From: Deltaproteobacteria bacterium
GTDB lineage: Bacteria; Desulfobacterota_B; Binatia; UBA9968
NCBI GenBank assembly: GCA_005879255.1
Contig: VBKY01000037.1
Span: 1 to 43,694 of the forward strand
DNA: 43,694 nucleotides
Direction of reading: 5' to 3'
Numbering within the stretch: the stretch's first letter is position 1; every line of letters begins with the position of its first letter. A program made the position numbers and the translations under genes. Positions 25,016 to 34,306 of this stretch are shown one piece after another. The notes beneath the pieces were generated by a model that made no database searches, had not been told where the DNA came from, and saw only the letters and a program-made list of their open reading frames with translations.

Positions 25016-25873
25016 TCACGGCGACGCTTGCGCCGGCTCCCGTCTCCTCTCCCGCTGGTGCTTGTAGGTCGTTAAGCACCATAACAGAGGCCCGGATAAC
25101 GTGTACAGTAAGACAACCGTGAAGAACATAAGATGCCGTTCGGCGATGAATAGTGTAATCAAAATAATTCCAGAAACCAACATCCAGATGGGATGGCGCC
25201 TTTTGATATCGTTATTTTTTAGGCTGAAGTACGGAACGCTGCTCACCATCAAAGCGGCCAACCCATAAATAACCAGCAACAACGTCACATGGCGGTTGGG
25301 CGACCCCTCCCCACCGAGATAGTAATACAGAATTACCGTTGAGGTGATCATTTGCGCCGCCGCAGGGATAGGCAAACCGACGAAATGACTTTTCGACACG
25401 CCTTGCGCTTGCACGTTGAAGCGGGACAATCTAAGCGCGCCGCAGACCACGTAGGTGCAAGCCGCCAACCATCCCCAAGTCTGCCACGGCACCAGCGCCC
25501 ATAGATAAACCAAAACCGCCGGCGCTACACCGAACGAAACCACATCTGCCAGGGAATCGAATTCTACACCGAATCGGCTCACGGTCTTGGTCAGTCTGGC
25601 CGCGTAACCGTCAATCCCGTCGAGAATATTTGCCAGGATAATAAACAGCGCCGCGTCAATGAATTCGCCGTTAAAGGTCGCTATGATCGAGAAAAATCCA
25701 CACATGAGATTCCCCGCGGTAAACAAGCTCGGAATCAGGTAGACTCCCCGTCTGAGCTTCTCCGCAGGCATGCGATGCCGGAGCGAAACACGTGGCTTGC
25801 TGCGACGGCGCAGGAGTCGAACCTTACCGTTCTCGGCAAACTGTTCGGGTTCTTGACCACTCATCGCGCTCAT
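25016..25873 (-). CDS. pssA: CDP-diacylglycerol-serine O-phosphatidyltransferase
   Basis: A 285-residue integral membrane enzyme making phosphatidylserine. The CDP-alcohol phosphotransferase motif D-x2-D-G-x2-A-R-x8-G-x3-D-x3-D is complete in LDGIDGYAARLTKTV ... RFGVEFDSLAD. At least six hydrophobic spans follow (for example LYLWALVPWQTWGWLAACTY). Its start overlaps the psd stop by 4 nt, so synthesis and decarboxylation are coupled. Confidence 0.93.
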   Translation of the reverse strand: MSAMSGQEPEQFAENGKVRLLRRRSKPRVSLRHRMPAEKLRRGVYLIPSLFTAGNLMCGFFSIIATFNGEFIDAALFIILANILDGIDGYAARLTKTVSRFGVEFDSLADVVSFGVAPAVLVYLWALVPWQTWGWLAACTYVVCGALRLSRFNVQAQGVSKSHFVGLPIPAAAQMITSTVILYYYLGGEGSPNRHVTLLLVIYGLAALMVSSVPYFSLKNNDIKRRHPIWMLVSGIILITLFIAERHLMFFTVVLLYTLSGPLLWCLTTYKHQRERRREPAQASP

Positions 25874-26499
25874 ACAAAACTCCCCAATATTGTTTCTCCA
25901 CCTTTGACCTTCTGTCCTTCCACCACCTGGACTCGGCAGCCTTTCGGCAGATAGGTATCGGTTCGTGAACCAAACATGATTAAACCAAATCGATCACCTC
26001 GCGCCAATCGATCGCCAGCTTTTACGCGGCACACGATCCGGCGCGCCACTACACCGGCGATCTGTACGACTCCCAACGACCGACCGTCGTTGTCGACGAT
26101 CTTGAGAGCGTTCCGTTCATTGCGCTGCGATGCTTCTTTCTTGTACGCAGCGAGAAATTTTCCCGTTTGATGGCGTACGTCGTCAATCTTTCCTGCCACC
26201 GGCATCCGGTTAATATGCACATCAAGTGGCGAGAGAAAGATGCTCACTCGTGTCGTCATATCGCCAAACCAGGAATCGCCTTGGACTTCGGCGATACTCA
26301 CGATCCTACCGTCGGCAGGAGACACGATCAATCCGTCCCCCGTCGGAACATTTCGCTCTGGATCGCGAAAGAAAGCCGCCACCGCCAGCGTCGCCAGACC
26401 TAGAACAATGCCGACTACTTGCCAACCGGTCAGAAATGCAAGAATCGTCAGAGCCGCAGCGGTAAGGATGAGTGGATAACCTTCCTTTGCGATGCTCAT
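25870..26499 (-). CDS. psd: Phosphatidylserine decarboxylase proenzyme
   Basis: A 209-residue short-form Psd that yields phosphatidylethanolamine. It is a proenzyme, cleaved to create the pyruvoyl group at the Ser of LIMFGSRTDTYLP. Other family residues are SPADGRIVSI and IFLSPLDVHINRMPV (the catalytic His). An N-terminal hydrophobic pair anchors it in the membrane. It starts 44 nt after ilvC. Confidence 0.93.
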   Translation of the reverse strand: MSIAKEGYPLILTAAALTILAFLTGWQVVGIVLGLATLAVAAFFRDPERNVPTGDGLIVSPADGRIVSIAEVQGDSWFGDMTTRVSIFLSPLDVHINRMPVAGKIDDVRHQTGKFLAAYKKEASQRNERNALKIVDNDGRSLGVVQIAGVVARRIVCRVKAGDRLARGDRFGLIMFGSRTDTYLPKGCRVQVVEGQKVKGGETILGSFV

Positions 26500-26543
26500 C
26501 CGATTCCACAGCCTTGACTCGCAGCGAACGAAAAGATCGACCC

Positions 26544-27560
26544 TTAGTTTCTACTCTTATCGACCAAGCGGTTCTGCGCCAGCCAGGGCATCATCGCGCG
26601 CAGCCCCTCGCCGACTCTTTCAAGCGGATGATTCGATGCTTCCTTGCGCAGCTCTGTAAAGTGGGGCATGCCGCATTTGTATTCGTTGATCCACTCTTCG
26701 GCGAACTTTCCCGACTGAATGTCTTTGAGAATCTGTTCCATCGCTTGACGCACTTCCGGTCCGATGACTCTTTTGCCGCGAGTCAGATCACCGTACTCCG
26801 CCGTGTTGCTGATCGAATAACGCATGTTGGTCAAGCCGCCCTCATAAATCAAATCCACAATCAGCTTCACTTCATGCACACACTCGAAATAGGCCATCTC
26901 CGGTGGATAACCGGCATTGACCAACGTTTCGTAACCGACTTGGATCAAAGCGCACAAACCGCCGCACAACACCGATTGCTCGCCGAATAGATCCGTTTCG
27001 GTTTCGTCCTTAAATGTGGTTTCAATCACCGCCGCTCTCGCTCCGCCAATCGCGCTGGCGTAGGCGAGTCCAACGTGTTTGGTATTACCGGAGGGATCTT
27101 GATGGAGCGCTAGCAAGCACGGCACGCCACGCCCCTTTTGATATTCGCTCCGCACGAGGTGTCCCGGCCCTTTCGGCGCGACCATAAACACGTTCACGCC
27201 TTCCGGCGGCACGATGCGTTTGAAATGAATGTTGAAGCCGTGGCCAAACGCTAGATATTTGCCGTTCTTTAAACCCGGTTTAATTTCCTTTTCGTATGCA
27301 TCGCCTTGCAGCTCGTCGGGCAGTAAAATCATGACAATGTCGGCAGCTGCTGCCGCATCTGCTGTTTCAGCGACTTTGAGTCCGGCGTTCTCTGCCTTCT
27401 GCCACGAATTACTGCTGCGCCTCAGACCGACGACCACTTCAACTCCGGAGTCACGCAGGTTATTTGCATGAGCATGCCCTTGACTGCCATATCCAAGCAC
27501 AGCCACTTTCTTGCCCCTTAGAACGCTCAGATCGGCGTCACGATCATAGTACACTTGCAT
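26544..27560 (-). CDS. ilvC: Ketol-acid reductoisomerase (class I)
   Basis: A 338-residue NADPH enzyme of valine and isoleucine synthesis. The coenzyme loop is [17 protein letters not shown]; metal and substrate residues are in [17 protein letters not shown] and [17 protein letters not shown]. The start ATG 27560 is one codon after an in-frame GTG, with GGAGA upstream. It is separated from ilvB-ilvN by two small lipoprotein genes and has its own promoter. Confidence 0.96.
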   Translation of the reverse strand: MQVYYDRDADLSVLRGKKVAVLGYGSQGHAHANNLRDSGVEVVVGLRRSSNSWQKAENAGLKVAETADAAAAADIVMILLPDELQGDAYEKEIKPGLKNGKYLAFGHGFNIHFKRIVPPEGVNVFMVAPKGPGHLVRSEYQKGRGVPCLLALHQDPSGNTKHVGLAYASAIGGARAAVIETTFKDETETDLFGEQSVLCGGLCALIQVGYETLVNAGYPPEMAYFECVHEVKLIVDLIYEGGLTNMRYSISNTAEYGDLTRGKRVIGPEVRQAMEQILKDIQSGKFAEEWINEYKCGMPHFTELRKEASNHPLERVGEGLRAMMPWLAQNRLVDKSRN

Positions 27561-27589
27561 CACTTTTCTCCTTGGCCTTAAGAAACTGT

Positions 27590-27618
27590 ACTATGCCGAT
27601 TGGGCAGTGGCAAGTCAA
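27590..27618 (-). promoter_or_regulatory. Putative promoter of ilvC
   Basis: On the minus strand TTGACT (27618-27613) and CATAGT (27595-27590) are 17 bp apart, about 30 bp before the ilvC ATG. Confidence 0.5.
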
Positions 27619-27696
27619 CGGCAAGTAGCCGTAAGACAAAGACTATCGCTCGGCCACCATCGATATTCGGCGCGTCCGCTCGCGCTGATCTAAAAG

Positions 27697-28032
27697 TTAG
27701 TTCCAACCGATGGGATCGTAACCTTTGTCGCGCAAGCATTTGTTGACAAAAACTTTTTGAATCGAAGATAGTTCAGGCTTGCCGAACAGCCTGGATATCG
27801 CTGCCGCTGGACTACTGGGCACCCTAGCGGATGCATCCGTTCCCGCTTCGCCAGCCTTTGCGTCGCCCGCTGACCTGGATTCTTCGGCTCGTCGTATACA
27901 ATCATCGATATCACGATCGGCAGCGATGCCACCGACGCGTCGGATATGTTCGTTCGGATACAACACCGGGCGTTGACTGGCGCATCCAGTGACTACAATC
28001 ACACCCACTCCCAACGCCGAAAGCGCTCGCAT
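27697..28032 (-). CDS. Small lipoprotein of unknown function
   Basis: A 111-residue exported lipoprotein starting at ATG 28032 with GGAGAGG upstream. The signal peptide ends at a lipobox, VVTGC, so the Cys would be lipidated. The mature part has DIDDCIRRAEE and, near the end, QKVFVNKCLRDKGYDPIGW. This pair of Cys-containing helices, probably disulfide-linked in the periplasm, surrounds a low-complexity Ala/Ser linker. I recognise no named family. Confidence 0.7.
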   Translation of the reverse strand: MRALSALGVGVIVVTGCASQRPVLYPNEHIRRVGGIAADRDIDDCIRRAEESRSAGDAKAGEAGTDASARVPSSPAAAISRLFGKPELSSIQKVFVNKCLRDKGYDPIGWN

Positions 28033-28191
28033 ACTGACCTCTCCTATGATGATTTCACATACCAGCTTGCAATAACGATATTCAAGGATGAGACGACGCT
28101 ACGCTTCGCGGGATAACGCCATTTACTTGAATCCCAGCCACCGTCTGTTATCAGGTAAGATATGGTGTCGAAACGAGGAGGTTAAAACGCC

Positions 28192-28431
28192 ATGAAACAG
28201 CTTACGAACATTTCCTTGGGAGCGGTCGCGCTCGCGTTACTTTTATCGGCTGGAGCTTGCGGTAAATCGGAACAGAATACCGAAGGACCCGCAGAGAAGG
28301 CTGGGGCAAAGTTGGGGAAAGCAATCGATCAAGCCACGGAAAAGGCCGGCGAGGCGCTGAAAGAGGCCGGTCAAAAAGCTAAAGAAAGCCTGTCCGAAGC
28401 CGTGGACAAGATGAGAGAAGACAAAAAGTAA
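28192..28431 (+). CDS. Small lipoprotein with amphipathic-repeat tail
   Basis: A 79-residue exported protein starting at ATG 28192 with GAGGAGG upstream. The signal peptide LGAVALALLLSAGAC ends at a lipobox Cys. The mature part is a long Lys/Glu/Ala amphipathic helix with repeated AxEKAG- and AxKE-like units (QATEKAGEALKEAGQK), resembling small outer-membrane or LEA-like lipoproteins. It is divergent from the neighbouring lipoprotein gene. No specific function can be assigned. Confidence 0.7.
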   Translation: MKQLTNISLGAVALALLLSAGACGKSEQNTEGPAEKAGAKLGKAIDQATEKAGEALKEAGQKAKESLSEAVDKMREDKK

Positions 28432-28655
28432 ATTGTCGCCACTGCGCCACTGACTGACCCGGGCTTGAAACTGCCTCCTCGCCTTTTGCTTTGAGCAACG
28501 ATCGATTTGATTCGTGAGCCGCGCCCAGCTGTCGGGCAATTTCGACCAGGCAGTGGAACTGACGCGGATGCTGGCGTTTCTGAGAAAAAAATGAACTACG
28601 GGAAATACCCATTACGGTCGCACGAATCATAAACACTGATCCGCGCTCGGCGACG

Positions 28656-29177
28656 CTAGGTTTTCAGCAATGCCGGCTCGCGCCGCGGCGAGGCGGTGTG
28701 GGTGGTTTCGCGCGAGATCGCGATCCGGCCGGTGCGAATCAGTTCCTTAATACCGAGTGGCTTGAGCATCTGAATCATCGCTTCGACTTTTTCGATGTCG
28801 CCGGTGATTTCAATGGTGTAGGTGTTCGGCGAGGAGTCGACGATCTTGGCGCGAAATATATCCGCCAGACGTATCGCCTCGTCGCGGTGCTCCGGTTTAG
28901 TGTGGACCTTGATCAGCGCGGTTTCCCGATCGAGAAAATGGGTTTCGGTTAGATCGACAACTTTGAGTACCTCGACGACTTTATTGAGTTGCTTCATGAT
29001 CTGTTCGATAATCGGATCATCGCCCGCGGTGACGATGGTGATCATCGACGTCGTCGGATCCAACGTCGGCGCAACCGACAAACTTTCTATATTATAGCCT
29101 CTAGCACTAAAGAGACCTGCAACCCTGGCTAGAACACCGAATTTGTTCTCAACAAGAACCGATATAATATGTTCCAT
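28656..29177 (-). CDS. ilvN: Acetolactate synthase small (regulatory) subunit
   Basis: A 173-residue regulatory subunit with an N-terminal ACT domain (MEHIISVLVENKFGVLARVAGLFSARGYNIESLSV) that binds valine for feedback inhibition. The second domain (ALIKVHTKPEHRDEAIRLADIFRAKIVD) is the usual partner. It starts 11 nt after the ilvB stop, so the subunits are made together. Confidence 0.95.
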   Translation of the reverse strand: MEHIISVLVENKFGVLARVAGLFSARGYNIESLSVAPTLDPTTSMITIVTAGDDPIIEQIMKQLNKVVEVLKVVDLTETHFLDRETALIKVHTKPEHRDEAIRLADIFRAKIVDSSPNTYTIEITGDIEKVEAMIQMLKPLGIKELIRTGRIAISRETTHTASPRREPALLKT

Positions 29178-29188
29178 CCGCGAAAAAA

Positions 29189-30967
29189 TCAGGCAGGAAG
29201 AACGCCCTCCCCCTCCTCCACCTTTCTCTTGTGTCCTCCACCTTTTCTCGCGAGCTTAAGCTCGGGCGGATCCTCGAGCATCATCTGATGGTGCGCGCCC
29301 CCGGCGGGAATCATCGGGTAACAGTTCTCGTAGGGATCGGTATGGACATCGATCAAAACCGGACCTTTGTGCTTCAGGCCCTCCTTTAGCGCCGGCTCCA
29401 CTTCACTGGGCTTGAGCGCGCGCAAACCGGCGATGCCGTAGGCATCCGCCAATTTCACGAAATCCGGCAGCTTGCCCAAAATGCTCGCCGAGTAGCGGCC
29501 TTCGTAGAAGAGATCCTGCCACTGGCGCACCATGCCGTGAACCCCATTATTGAGCACGATGATTTTCACCGGCAATTTACGTTCGGCGGCGACGACCAAT
29601 TCCTGCAAGTTCATTTGGAAGCTGCCTTCGCTGGTGATACACAGCACAAGGCGATCGGGAAATGCGACCTGCGCGCCAATCGCCGCAGGAAAACCAAATC
29701 CCATCGTACCGAGGCCTCCCGAGGTCAACCAAGTGCGTGGTTTACTGCCTTTAAAGTACTGTGCCGCAAACATCTGGTGTTGGCCAACATCGGTGGCAAC
29801 GATCGCGTTATGCTTGGTGAGCTCGTAAAGTTTTTCAATGACGAATTGCGGTTTAATAATCTTGTCGTCCTGCTTATAAGTCAGCGGGTGTGTCTTCTTC
29901 CATTCATCGATTTGCTTGATCCACGGCGCTCTCAGCGCCTTGACCTGCGCCGGATTCCCATCCATCGAACGTAGTATGACGTTCAGTTGGCGCAAGACCG
30001 CCTTCACATCGCCAACGATCGGAATATGCGCATGGAAGGTTTTCTTGATCGACGTCGGATCGATGTCGATATGAATGACGCGCGCTTCCGGACAAAATTC
30101 GGAAAGCTTACCCGTGACGCGGTCGTCGAAGCGCGCGCCCACAGCGATCAATAGATCGGCATGATGCATCCCCATGTTGGTCCAATATCCGCCATGCATG
30201 CCGAGCATGCCGAGCGACAGCGGATGCGTGCCAGGGAAACTTCCCAACCCCATAAGCGTCATCGTGACAGGGATTTGGGTGAGTTCCGCCAGCTCCCGAA
30301 TTTCATCGGCCGCGTCAGCGAACACCGCCCCGCCACCGACGTAGATCATCGGCTTTTTCGCCTTCATGATCTCTTCAGCGGCTTGCTTAACCTGGTTTTT
30401 GTTTCCGTTAACCGTAGGATTGTAACCGCGCAAGTTGACTTTGTCCGGGTATTTAAATTCGGCCTTCGCGATGCTCACGTCCTTCGGAATATCGACTAAA
30501 ACTGGTCCCGGCCTGCCGCTGGTGGCAATGTAAAAAGCTTCCTTGATCGTCTGCGCTAGGTCGTTCACATCTTTCACGAGCACATTGTGCTTCGTGCACG
30601 GGCGACTGATACCGACGTTATCGGCCTCCTGAAAGGCGTCATTACCGATGAGATCAGTGGACACCTGGCCGGTGAATGCCACAAGCGGAACCGAGTCCAT
30701 GTAAGCGTCGGCCAGACCCGTGACGATGTTGGTCATGCCGGGCCCCGAGGTCACCAATACAACGCCGGCTTTTCCTGTGGCCTTGGCATAACCCTCGGCC
30801 ATGTGCGCAGCGCCCTGCTCATGGCGCGTGAGTACCAGATCGAGGTCTTTCTGCTGGCAAAGCACATCGAAAATTTTTAGCACCACACCACCGGGCAAGC
30901 CAAAAACAGTTTTGACTCCCTCGCGTCTCAGCGACTCACAAAATATTTCGGCTCCGGTCATCTTCAT
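29189..30967 (-). CDS. ilvB: Acetolactate synthase large (catalytic) subunit
   Basis: A 592-residue thiamine-diphosphate enzyme. The catalytic Glu lies in HEQGAAHMAEGYAKATG, the FAD region in the middle, and the C-terminal cofactor region holds GLGTMGFGFPAAIGA, SEGSFQMNLQEL and VHGMVRQWQ. The magnesium-ligand motif reads SEGS rather than the more frequent GDGS; a Glu at this place also occurs in other acetolactate synthases. It is the second gene of an operon led by a DUF465 gene. Confidence 0.96.
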   Translation of the reverse strand: MKMTGAEIFCESLRREGVKTVFGLPGGVVLKIFDVLCQQKDLDLVLTRHEQGAAHMAEGYAKATGKAGVVLVTSGPGMTNIVTGLADAYMDSVPLVAFTGQVSTDLIGNDAFQEADNVGISRPCTKHNVLVKDVNDLAQTIKEAFYIATSGRPGPVLVDIPKDVSIAKAEFKYPDKVNLRGYNPTVNGNKNQVKQAAEEIMKAKKPMIYVGGGAVFADAADEIRELAELTQIPVTMTLMGLGSFPGTHPLSLGMLGMHGGYWTNMGMHHADLLIAVGARFDDRVTGKLSEFCPEARVIHIDIDPTSIKKTFHAHIPIVGDVKAVLRQLNVILRSMDGNPAQVKALRAPWIKQIDEWKKTHPLTYKQDDKIIKPQFVIEKLYELTKHNAIVATDVGQHQMFAAQYFKGSKPRTWLTSGGLGTMGFGFPAAIGAQVAFPDRLVLCITSEGSFQMNLQELVVAAERKLPVKIIVLNNGVHGMVRQWQDLFYEGRYSASILGKLPDFVKLADAYGIAGLRALKPSEVEPALKEGLKHKGPVLIDVHTDPYENCYPMIPAGGAHHQMMLEDPPELKLARKGGGHKRKVEEGEGVLPA

Positions 30968-30979
30968 TCTGTCGGCTCC

Positions 30980-31216
30980 CTACTGAACCCCGCCGTTCTG
31001 CCGATGTCTTCCCAGGATCTCCATCATGCGGTCTTTGCCAACGAGTTTCAGTTTTTGAATCTTCTTCATCTCCACCTCTTCATCCGGCGTGAGATGATGT
31101 TTGTGTTGATATTCGGCGAGCTTCTTTTCAAGCTCCCTATGTTCTTCGTAAAACTTTTTAAGCTCCGGATCCCTGTCCAGAAGGGAGACAATCGCCTGCT
31201 CTTCTTTCATTTCCAT
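30980..31216 (-). CDS. DUF465/YdcH-like small protein
   Basis: A 78-residue helical protein starting at ATG 31216 after AGGAGG. It has the DUF465 pattern: DRDPELKKFYEEHRELEKKLAEYQHKHHLTPDEEVEMKKIQKLKLVGKDRM, a pair of coiled-coil helices ending in KLKxxKDxM. The function of the family is unknown. It sits 12 nt before ilvB under a near-consensus promoter, so its level follows that of acetolactate synthase. Confidence 0.8.
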   Translation of the reverse strand: MEMKEEQAIVSLLDRDPELKKFYEEHRELEKKLAEYQHKHHLTPDEEVEMKKIQKLKLVGKDRMMEILGRHRQNGGVQ

Positions 31217-31260
31217 ACGGCAGCCTCCTTTTTGCAACTTAAAATTTTTCGGCGGACCTC

Positions 31261-31289
31261 AATCTAACTTACGATGTTTTCTTTGTCAA
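31261..31289 (-). promoter_or_regulatory. Putative promoter of the DUF465-ilvB-ilvN operon
   Basis: On the minus strand a perfect TTGACA (31289-31284) is 17 bp from TAGATT (31266-31261), about 45 bp before the DUF465 ATG. Confidence 0.6.
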
Positions 31290-31310
31290 CGTGGGTTTCT
31301 ACATATATTT

Positions 31311-32057
31311 TCAACAAGTTAGAGCACATTGGCGGTGCTTGGTTTCGGCCTCAGATGGGCGCAAATAAACGGGCAGCAACATGGCTAAATCGTCGGTCTT
31401 CTTGGCGTGGAATCTGCCCTCGGCGAGGCCGGCCACTTGTGCTGCCACCGAGGAACAACCGTCATTTACTATCTTCGTGAATCCCCCGAAATGGCGCGTG
31501 AGGATATTCTCGTAAGCTCTCGCACCGTCACCAATAAAGCGCAAAGAGGAACCGGCTGCGCAGTTCCGGACTTGATCCAATGCGCTGTCAATCGAGGTCA
31601 TCGCATCTTCGGTAAGTCGCTCAAAATCCGCACCGATGCGGCGAAAGAGTGCGAAGTATACTTCGCTCTTACGCGCGTCGAGCAAAGAACAGATGATTCC
31701 GTCGAAGCCTGTGACTCGCGCCGCATTGGCCTGCAATGTCGACACACCGACAAGCGGCAAACCGCATTCGTACGCGATACCCTTCGCAGTCGCCAGACCG
31801 ATGCGCAGCCCAGTAAAGGAACCTGGACCGATCGATATAGCGATGCCGGACAAATCCGCCGCAGTCGTACGTGTTTTGCCTAGAAGCGATTGGATGAGCG
31901 GAAGGACAATCTCCGCATGATTGCCGCGTCGCTGGGCCATCTCCCCATCCGACGATTTACCGGTTTTGCTTTGGATTTCTTCAGCGACCAACTTACCATC
32001 TTCAATAAGGGCGACGCTTGCAGCCGCTGTTGCCGTGTCGATCCCAAGGATTCTCAT
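31311..32057 (-). CDS. tsaB: tRNA threonylcarbamoyladenosine biosynthesis protein
   Basis: A 248-residue ASKHA-fold protein partnering TsaD and TsaE in the t6A modification of tRNA. It begins MRILGIDTATAAASVALIEDGK and has GISIGPGSFTGLRIGLATAKGIAY, the family's most conserved block. Its ATG overlaps the rseP stop by 4 nt, so it ends the cdsA-dxr-rseP-tsaB series. Confidence 0.93.
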   Translation of the reverse strand: MRILGIDTATAAASVALIEDGKLVAEEIQSKTGKSSDGEMAQRRGNHAEIVLPLIQSLLGKTRTTAADLSGIAISIGPGSFTGLRIGLATAKGIAYECGLPLVGVSTLQANAARVTGFDGIICSLLDARKSEVYFALFRRIGADFERLTEDAMTSIDSALDQVRNCAAGSSLRFIGDGARAYENILTRHFGGFTKIVNDGCSSVAAQVAGLAEGRFHAKKTDDLAMLLPVYLRPSEAETKHRQCALTC

Positions 32058-33136
32058 CCTCCAACCTGTTTCTCAAAAAATCTCACGATGTCGTTATAAA
32101 ACGCGTAGACCATGAGCAGCGCGAGCAGACAAATGCCCACTTGCTGGGCCACTTCACGATACTTCACCGCCACCGGTTTTCGAGTTACCGCTTCGACCAG
32201 GAAAAATAGCAAATGGCCGCCATCGAGCACGGGCACGGGCAGCAGATTGAGCACCCCCAGATTGATGCTCAAAACGGCCAAGAACGCGAGAAAACTACCC
32301 AACCCTTCCTGGGCTTGCTGCCCCGCCATTTGGGCGATCAGGATCGGCCCGCCAATATTGCGCGGCGAGACGTCGCCTAAAAGCATTTTGTAAAACGCCA
32401 TCAACGTCAACTTCGCATAGTCGTAGGTTTGATAGACCGCTTTGACGACGGCTAAGCCGGGGTTGCCCTTCTCAATGGAAACTTGACTGCCGATACCGAT
32501 GATCCAATCGTCTTTGCGTTCGCCAAAAATGTTACGGCCTTCTTTTTGGGTCGGTTGCACCGTAATACTTTTAGTTTCCTCGCCACGGCGTATCTGCAAA
32601 TTGAGAGCTCTACCACCGCTCCCTTTGATTTTTTTCGAAAGCTCTTCCCATTCCTTTACCGCGTCTCCGTCGATGGCGAGGATGCGATCCCCTTTGGCGA
32701 TGCCGGCTCGTTCTGCGGGAGAGCCTTTTTCGACACCGCTCACTTGTGTCGACATGACGGGCACGCCATAAAACGTAAAGACCACCATGAACAAAAATAC
32801 CGCGAGTAAAAGATTGAATCCGGGCCCGGCGACGACTATCGCGATCCGTTTGAGCAAGCTCTTATGCGCGAAGGATTTCTCGATCTCTGCTTGTTGCACT
32901 TCCTCGTCGGGATCTTCGCCGACCATCTTGACATAGCCCCCGAGGGGGAATGCGCTTATTGCATATTCCGTTTCTCCCTTTTTCATAACCCAAAGCTTGG
33001 GCCCGAAACCGACGGAGAAGGTCAAAACTCCGACGCCGGATAACTTCGCTAACAAGAAGTGACCAAACTCGTGAAAAACAATCAATAAGCCCAGTCCGAT
33101 AACCGCGGCCGCAATTGAATAGACGACATTTTCCAT
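32054..33136 (-). CDS. rseP: Site-2 intramembrane zinc metalloprotease
   Basis: A 360-residue membrane protease that cleaves anti-sigma factors or signal peptide remnants. The zinc motif HEFGH is in the first span (LIVFHEFGHFLLAKLSGV) and the second-site Asp in NLLPVPVLDGGHLLFF. A single PDZ domain lies between (about residues 125-205, GVEKGSPAERAGIAKGDRIL). It starts 21 nt after dxr. Confidence 0.94.
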   Translation of the reverse strand: MENVVYSIAAAVIGLGLLIVFHEFGHFLLAKLSGVGVLTFSVGFGPKLWVMKKGETEYAISAFPLGGYVKMVGEDPDEEVQQAEIEKSFAHKSLLKRIAIVVAGPGFNLLLAVFLFMVVFTFYGVPVMSTQVSGVEKGSPAERAGIAKGDRILAIDGDAVKEWEELSKKIKGSGGRALNLQIRRGEETKSITVQPTQKEGRNIFGERKDDWIIGIGSQVSIEKGNPGLAVVKAVYQTYDYAKLTLMAFYKMLLGDVSPRNIGGPILIAQMAGQQAQEGLGSFLAFLAVLSINLGVLNLLPVPVLDGGHLLFFLVEAVTRKPVAVKYREVAQQVGICLLALLMVYAFYNDIVRFFEKQVGG

Positions 33137-33157
33137 CCATTTCTCCTTAGGTGATGA

Positions 33158-34306
33158 CTAGTGAACAAACGACGATGCTCGGTCTCTCGCCCAACGATCC
33201 ACTTCCAAGATCTCGCCCACTTCTCGTGCGTGCGTGCTGGTATGCTGCTGCATCGTCTTATCAATTATACGATGAATTTCACGAAATCCTATCCTGCGGC
33301 CCAAAAATGCCGCCACGGCTATTTCATTGGCGCCGTTAAGCACGGTTGGCATCGTGCCCCCTTCGCGCAAAGCATCGTATGCCAGTGACAACCCCGGAAA
33401 GCGCTTTTTTTCCACTGGGAGAAAGTTTAGCTTGCCTTGCCGGGTAAGATCCAGAGGGCGCCAGCTGCCTTTAAGTCGGTGCGGAAAAGACAAAGCATAG
33501 GCTATCGGTATGCGCATGTCCGCAATGCCCATCTGCGCGATAATCGATCCATCTTGATACCGCACCATGGAATGAATTACGCTTTCCGGATGGATGACGA
33601 CTTCAATCCCGCTTGGATCCATATCGAATTCCCATCGCGCTTCGATCACTTCCAATCCCTTATTCATCATCGTTGCCGAGTCAATGGTAATTTTTGGTCC
33701 CATCTTCCAATTCGGATGCATCAACGCTTGCTCGACACTCACCTTGGCCAACCGGCTGAGCGGGGTTTGCCGGAATGGTCCACCGGAGGCGGTGAGAATA
33801 ATCTTATCGACTTCGGCGCGCTGGTTGCCCTGTAAGCATTGAAAGATCGCGCTATGTTCACTGTCGACGGGCAATAGGCGAACGCCCTTTTTTTTGGCCG
33901 CATCGACAAAAATTTCACCGGCCATGACGAGCGCCTCTTTATTGGCTAAAGCAATCTCTTTGCCGGCGAGAAGACCCGCAAGAGAGGGGATCAATCCGGC
34001 TCCGCCAACAATGGCCGCGAGCACCACGTCGACTTCCAGGGCAGTCGCGACGGTCGACGCGCCTGATTCGCCCCACAGGATTTCTACTTTTCTGCGGCCA
34101 AGCAGCTGGCGCAGCCGTGGCACGTCTGTTTCATGCTGAATCGCCACGCACTCGGGAGCAAACTCTTTCACTTGCTGCGCTAAGCGCGTCAAATTTCGTC
34201 CGGCCACCATTCCGTGAACCCGAAACCGGTCAGGAAACTCGCGCACCAAAGCGAGGGCGCTCACGCCAATGGAACCCGTGGAACCAAGTAAGGCGATCGT
34301 TTTCAC
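33158..34306 (-). CDS. dxr: 1-deoxy-D-xylulose-5-phosphate reductoisomerase
   Basis: A 382-residue NADPH enzyme of the MEP isoprenoid pathway. The GTG at 34306 is chosen because KTIALLGSTGSIGVSAL then begins the nucleotide-binding fold and it overlaps the cdsA stop by 4 nt; the longer frame to 34438 lies within cdsA. The metal and substrate region is LLPVDSEHSAIFQCL, followed by ITASGGPF and NGANEIAVAAFL. Confidence 0.93.
   Translation of the reverse strand: MKTIALLGSTGSIGVSALALVREFPDRFRVHGMVAGRNLTRLAQQVKEFAPECVAIQHETDVPRLRQLLGRRKVEILWGESGASTVATALEVDVVLAAIVGGAGLIPSLAGLLAGKEIALANKEALVMAGEIFVDAAKKKGVRLLPVDSEHSAIFQCLQGNQRAEVDKIILTASGGPFRQTPLSRLAKVSVEQALMHPNWKMGPKITIDSATMMNKGLEVIEARWEFDMDPSGIEVVIHPESVIHSMVRYQDGSIIAQMGIADMRIPIAYALSFPHRLKGSWRPLDLTRQGKLNFLPVEKKRFPGLSLAYDALREGGTMPTVLNGANEIAVAAFLGRRIGFREIHRIIDKTMQQHTSTHAREVGEILEVDRWARDRASSFVH

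Noticed and set aside
28508..28591. Short plus-strand reading GNFDQAVELTRMLAFLRKK
   Set aside because: It looks protein-like but is short, lacks a ribosome site and has a stop shortly upstream; it may be a gene remnant but cannot be supported.
29600..29660. Catalytic defect of IlvB because GDG is replaced by SEG
   Set aside because: Glu at the magnesium-ligand site is found in other acetolactate synthases, and all remaining motifs are intact.
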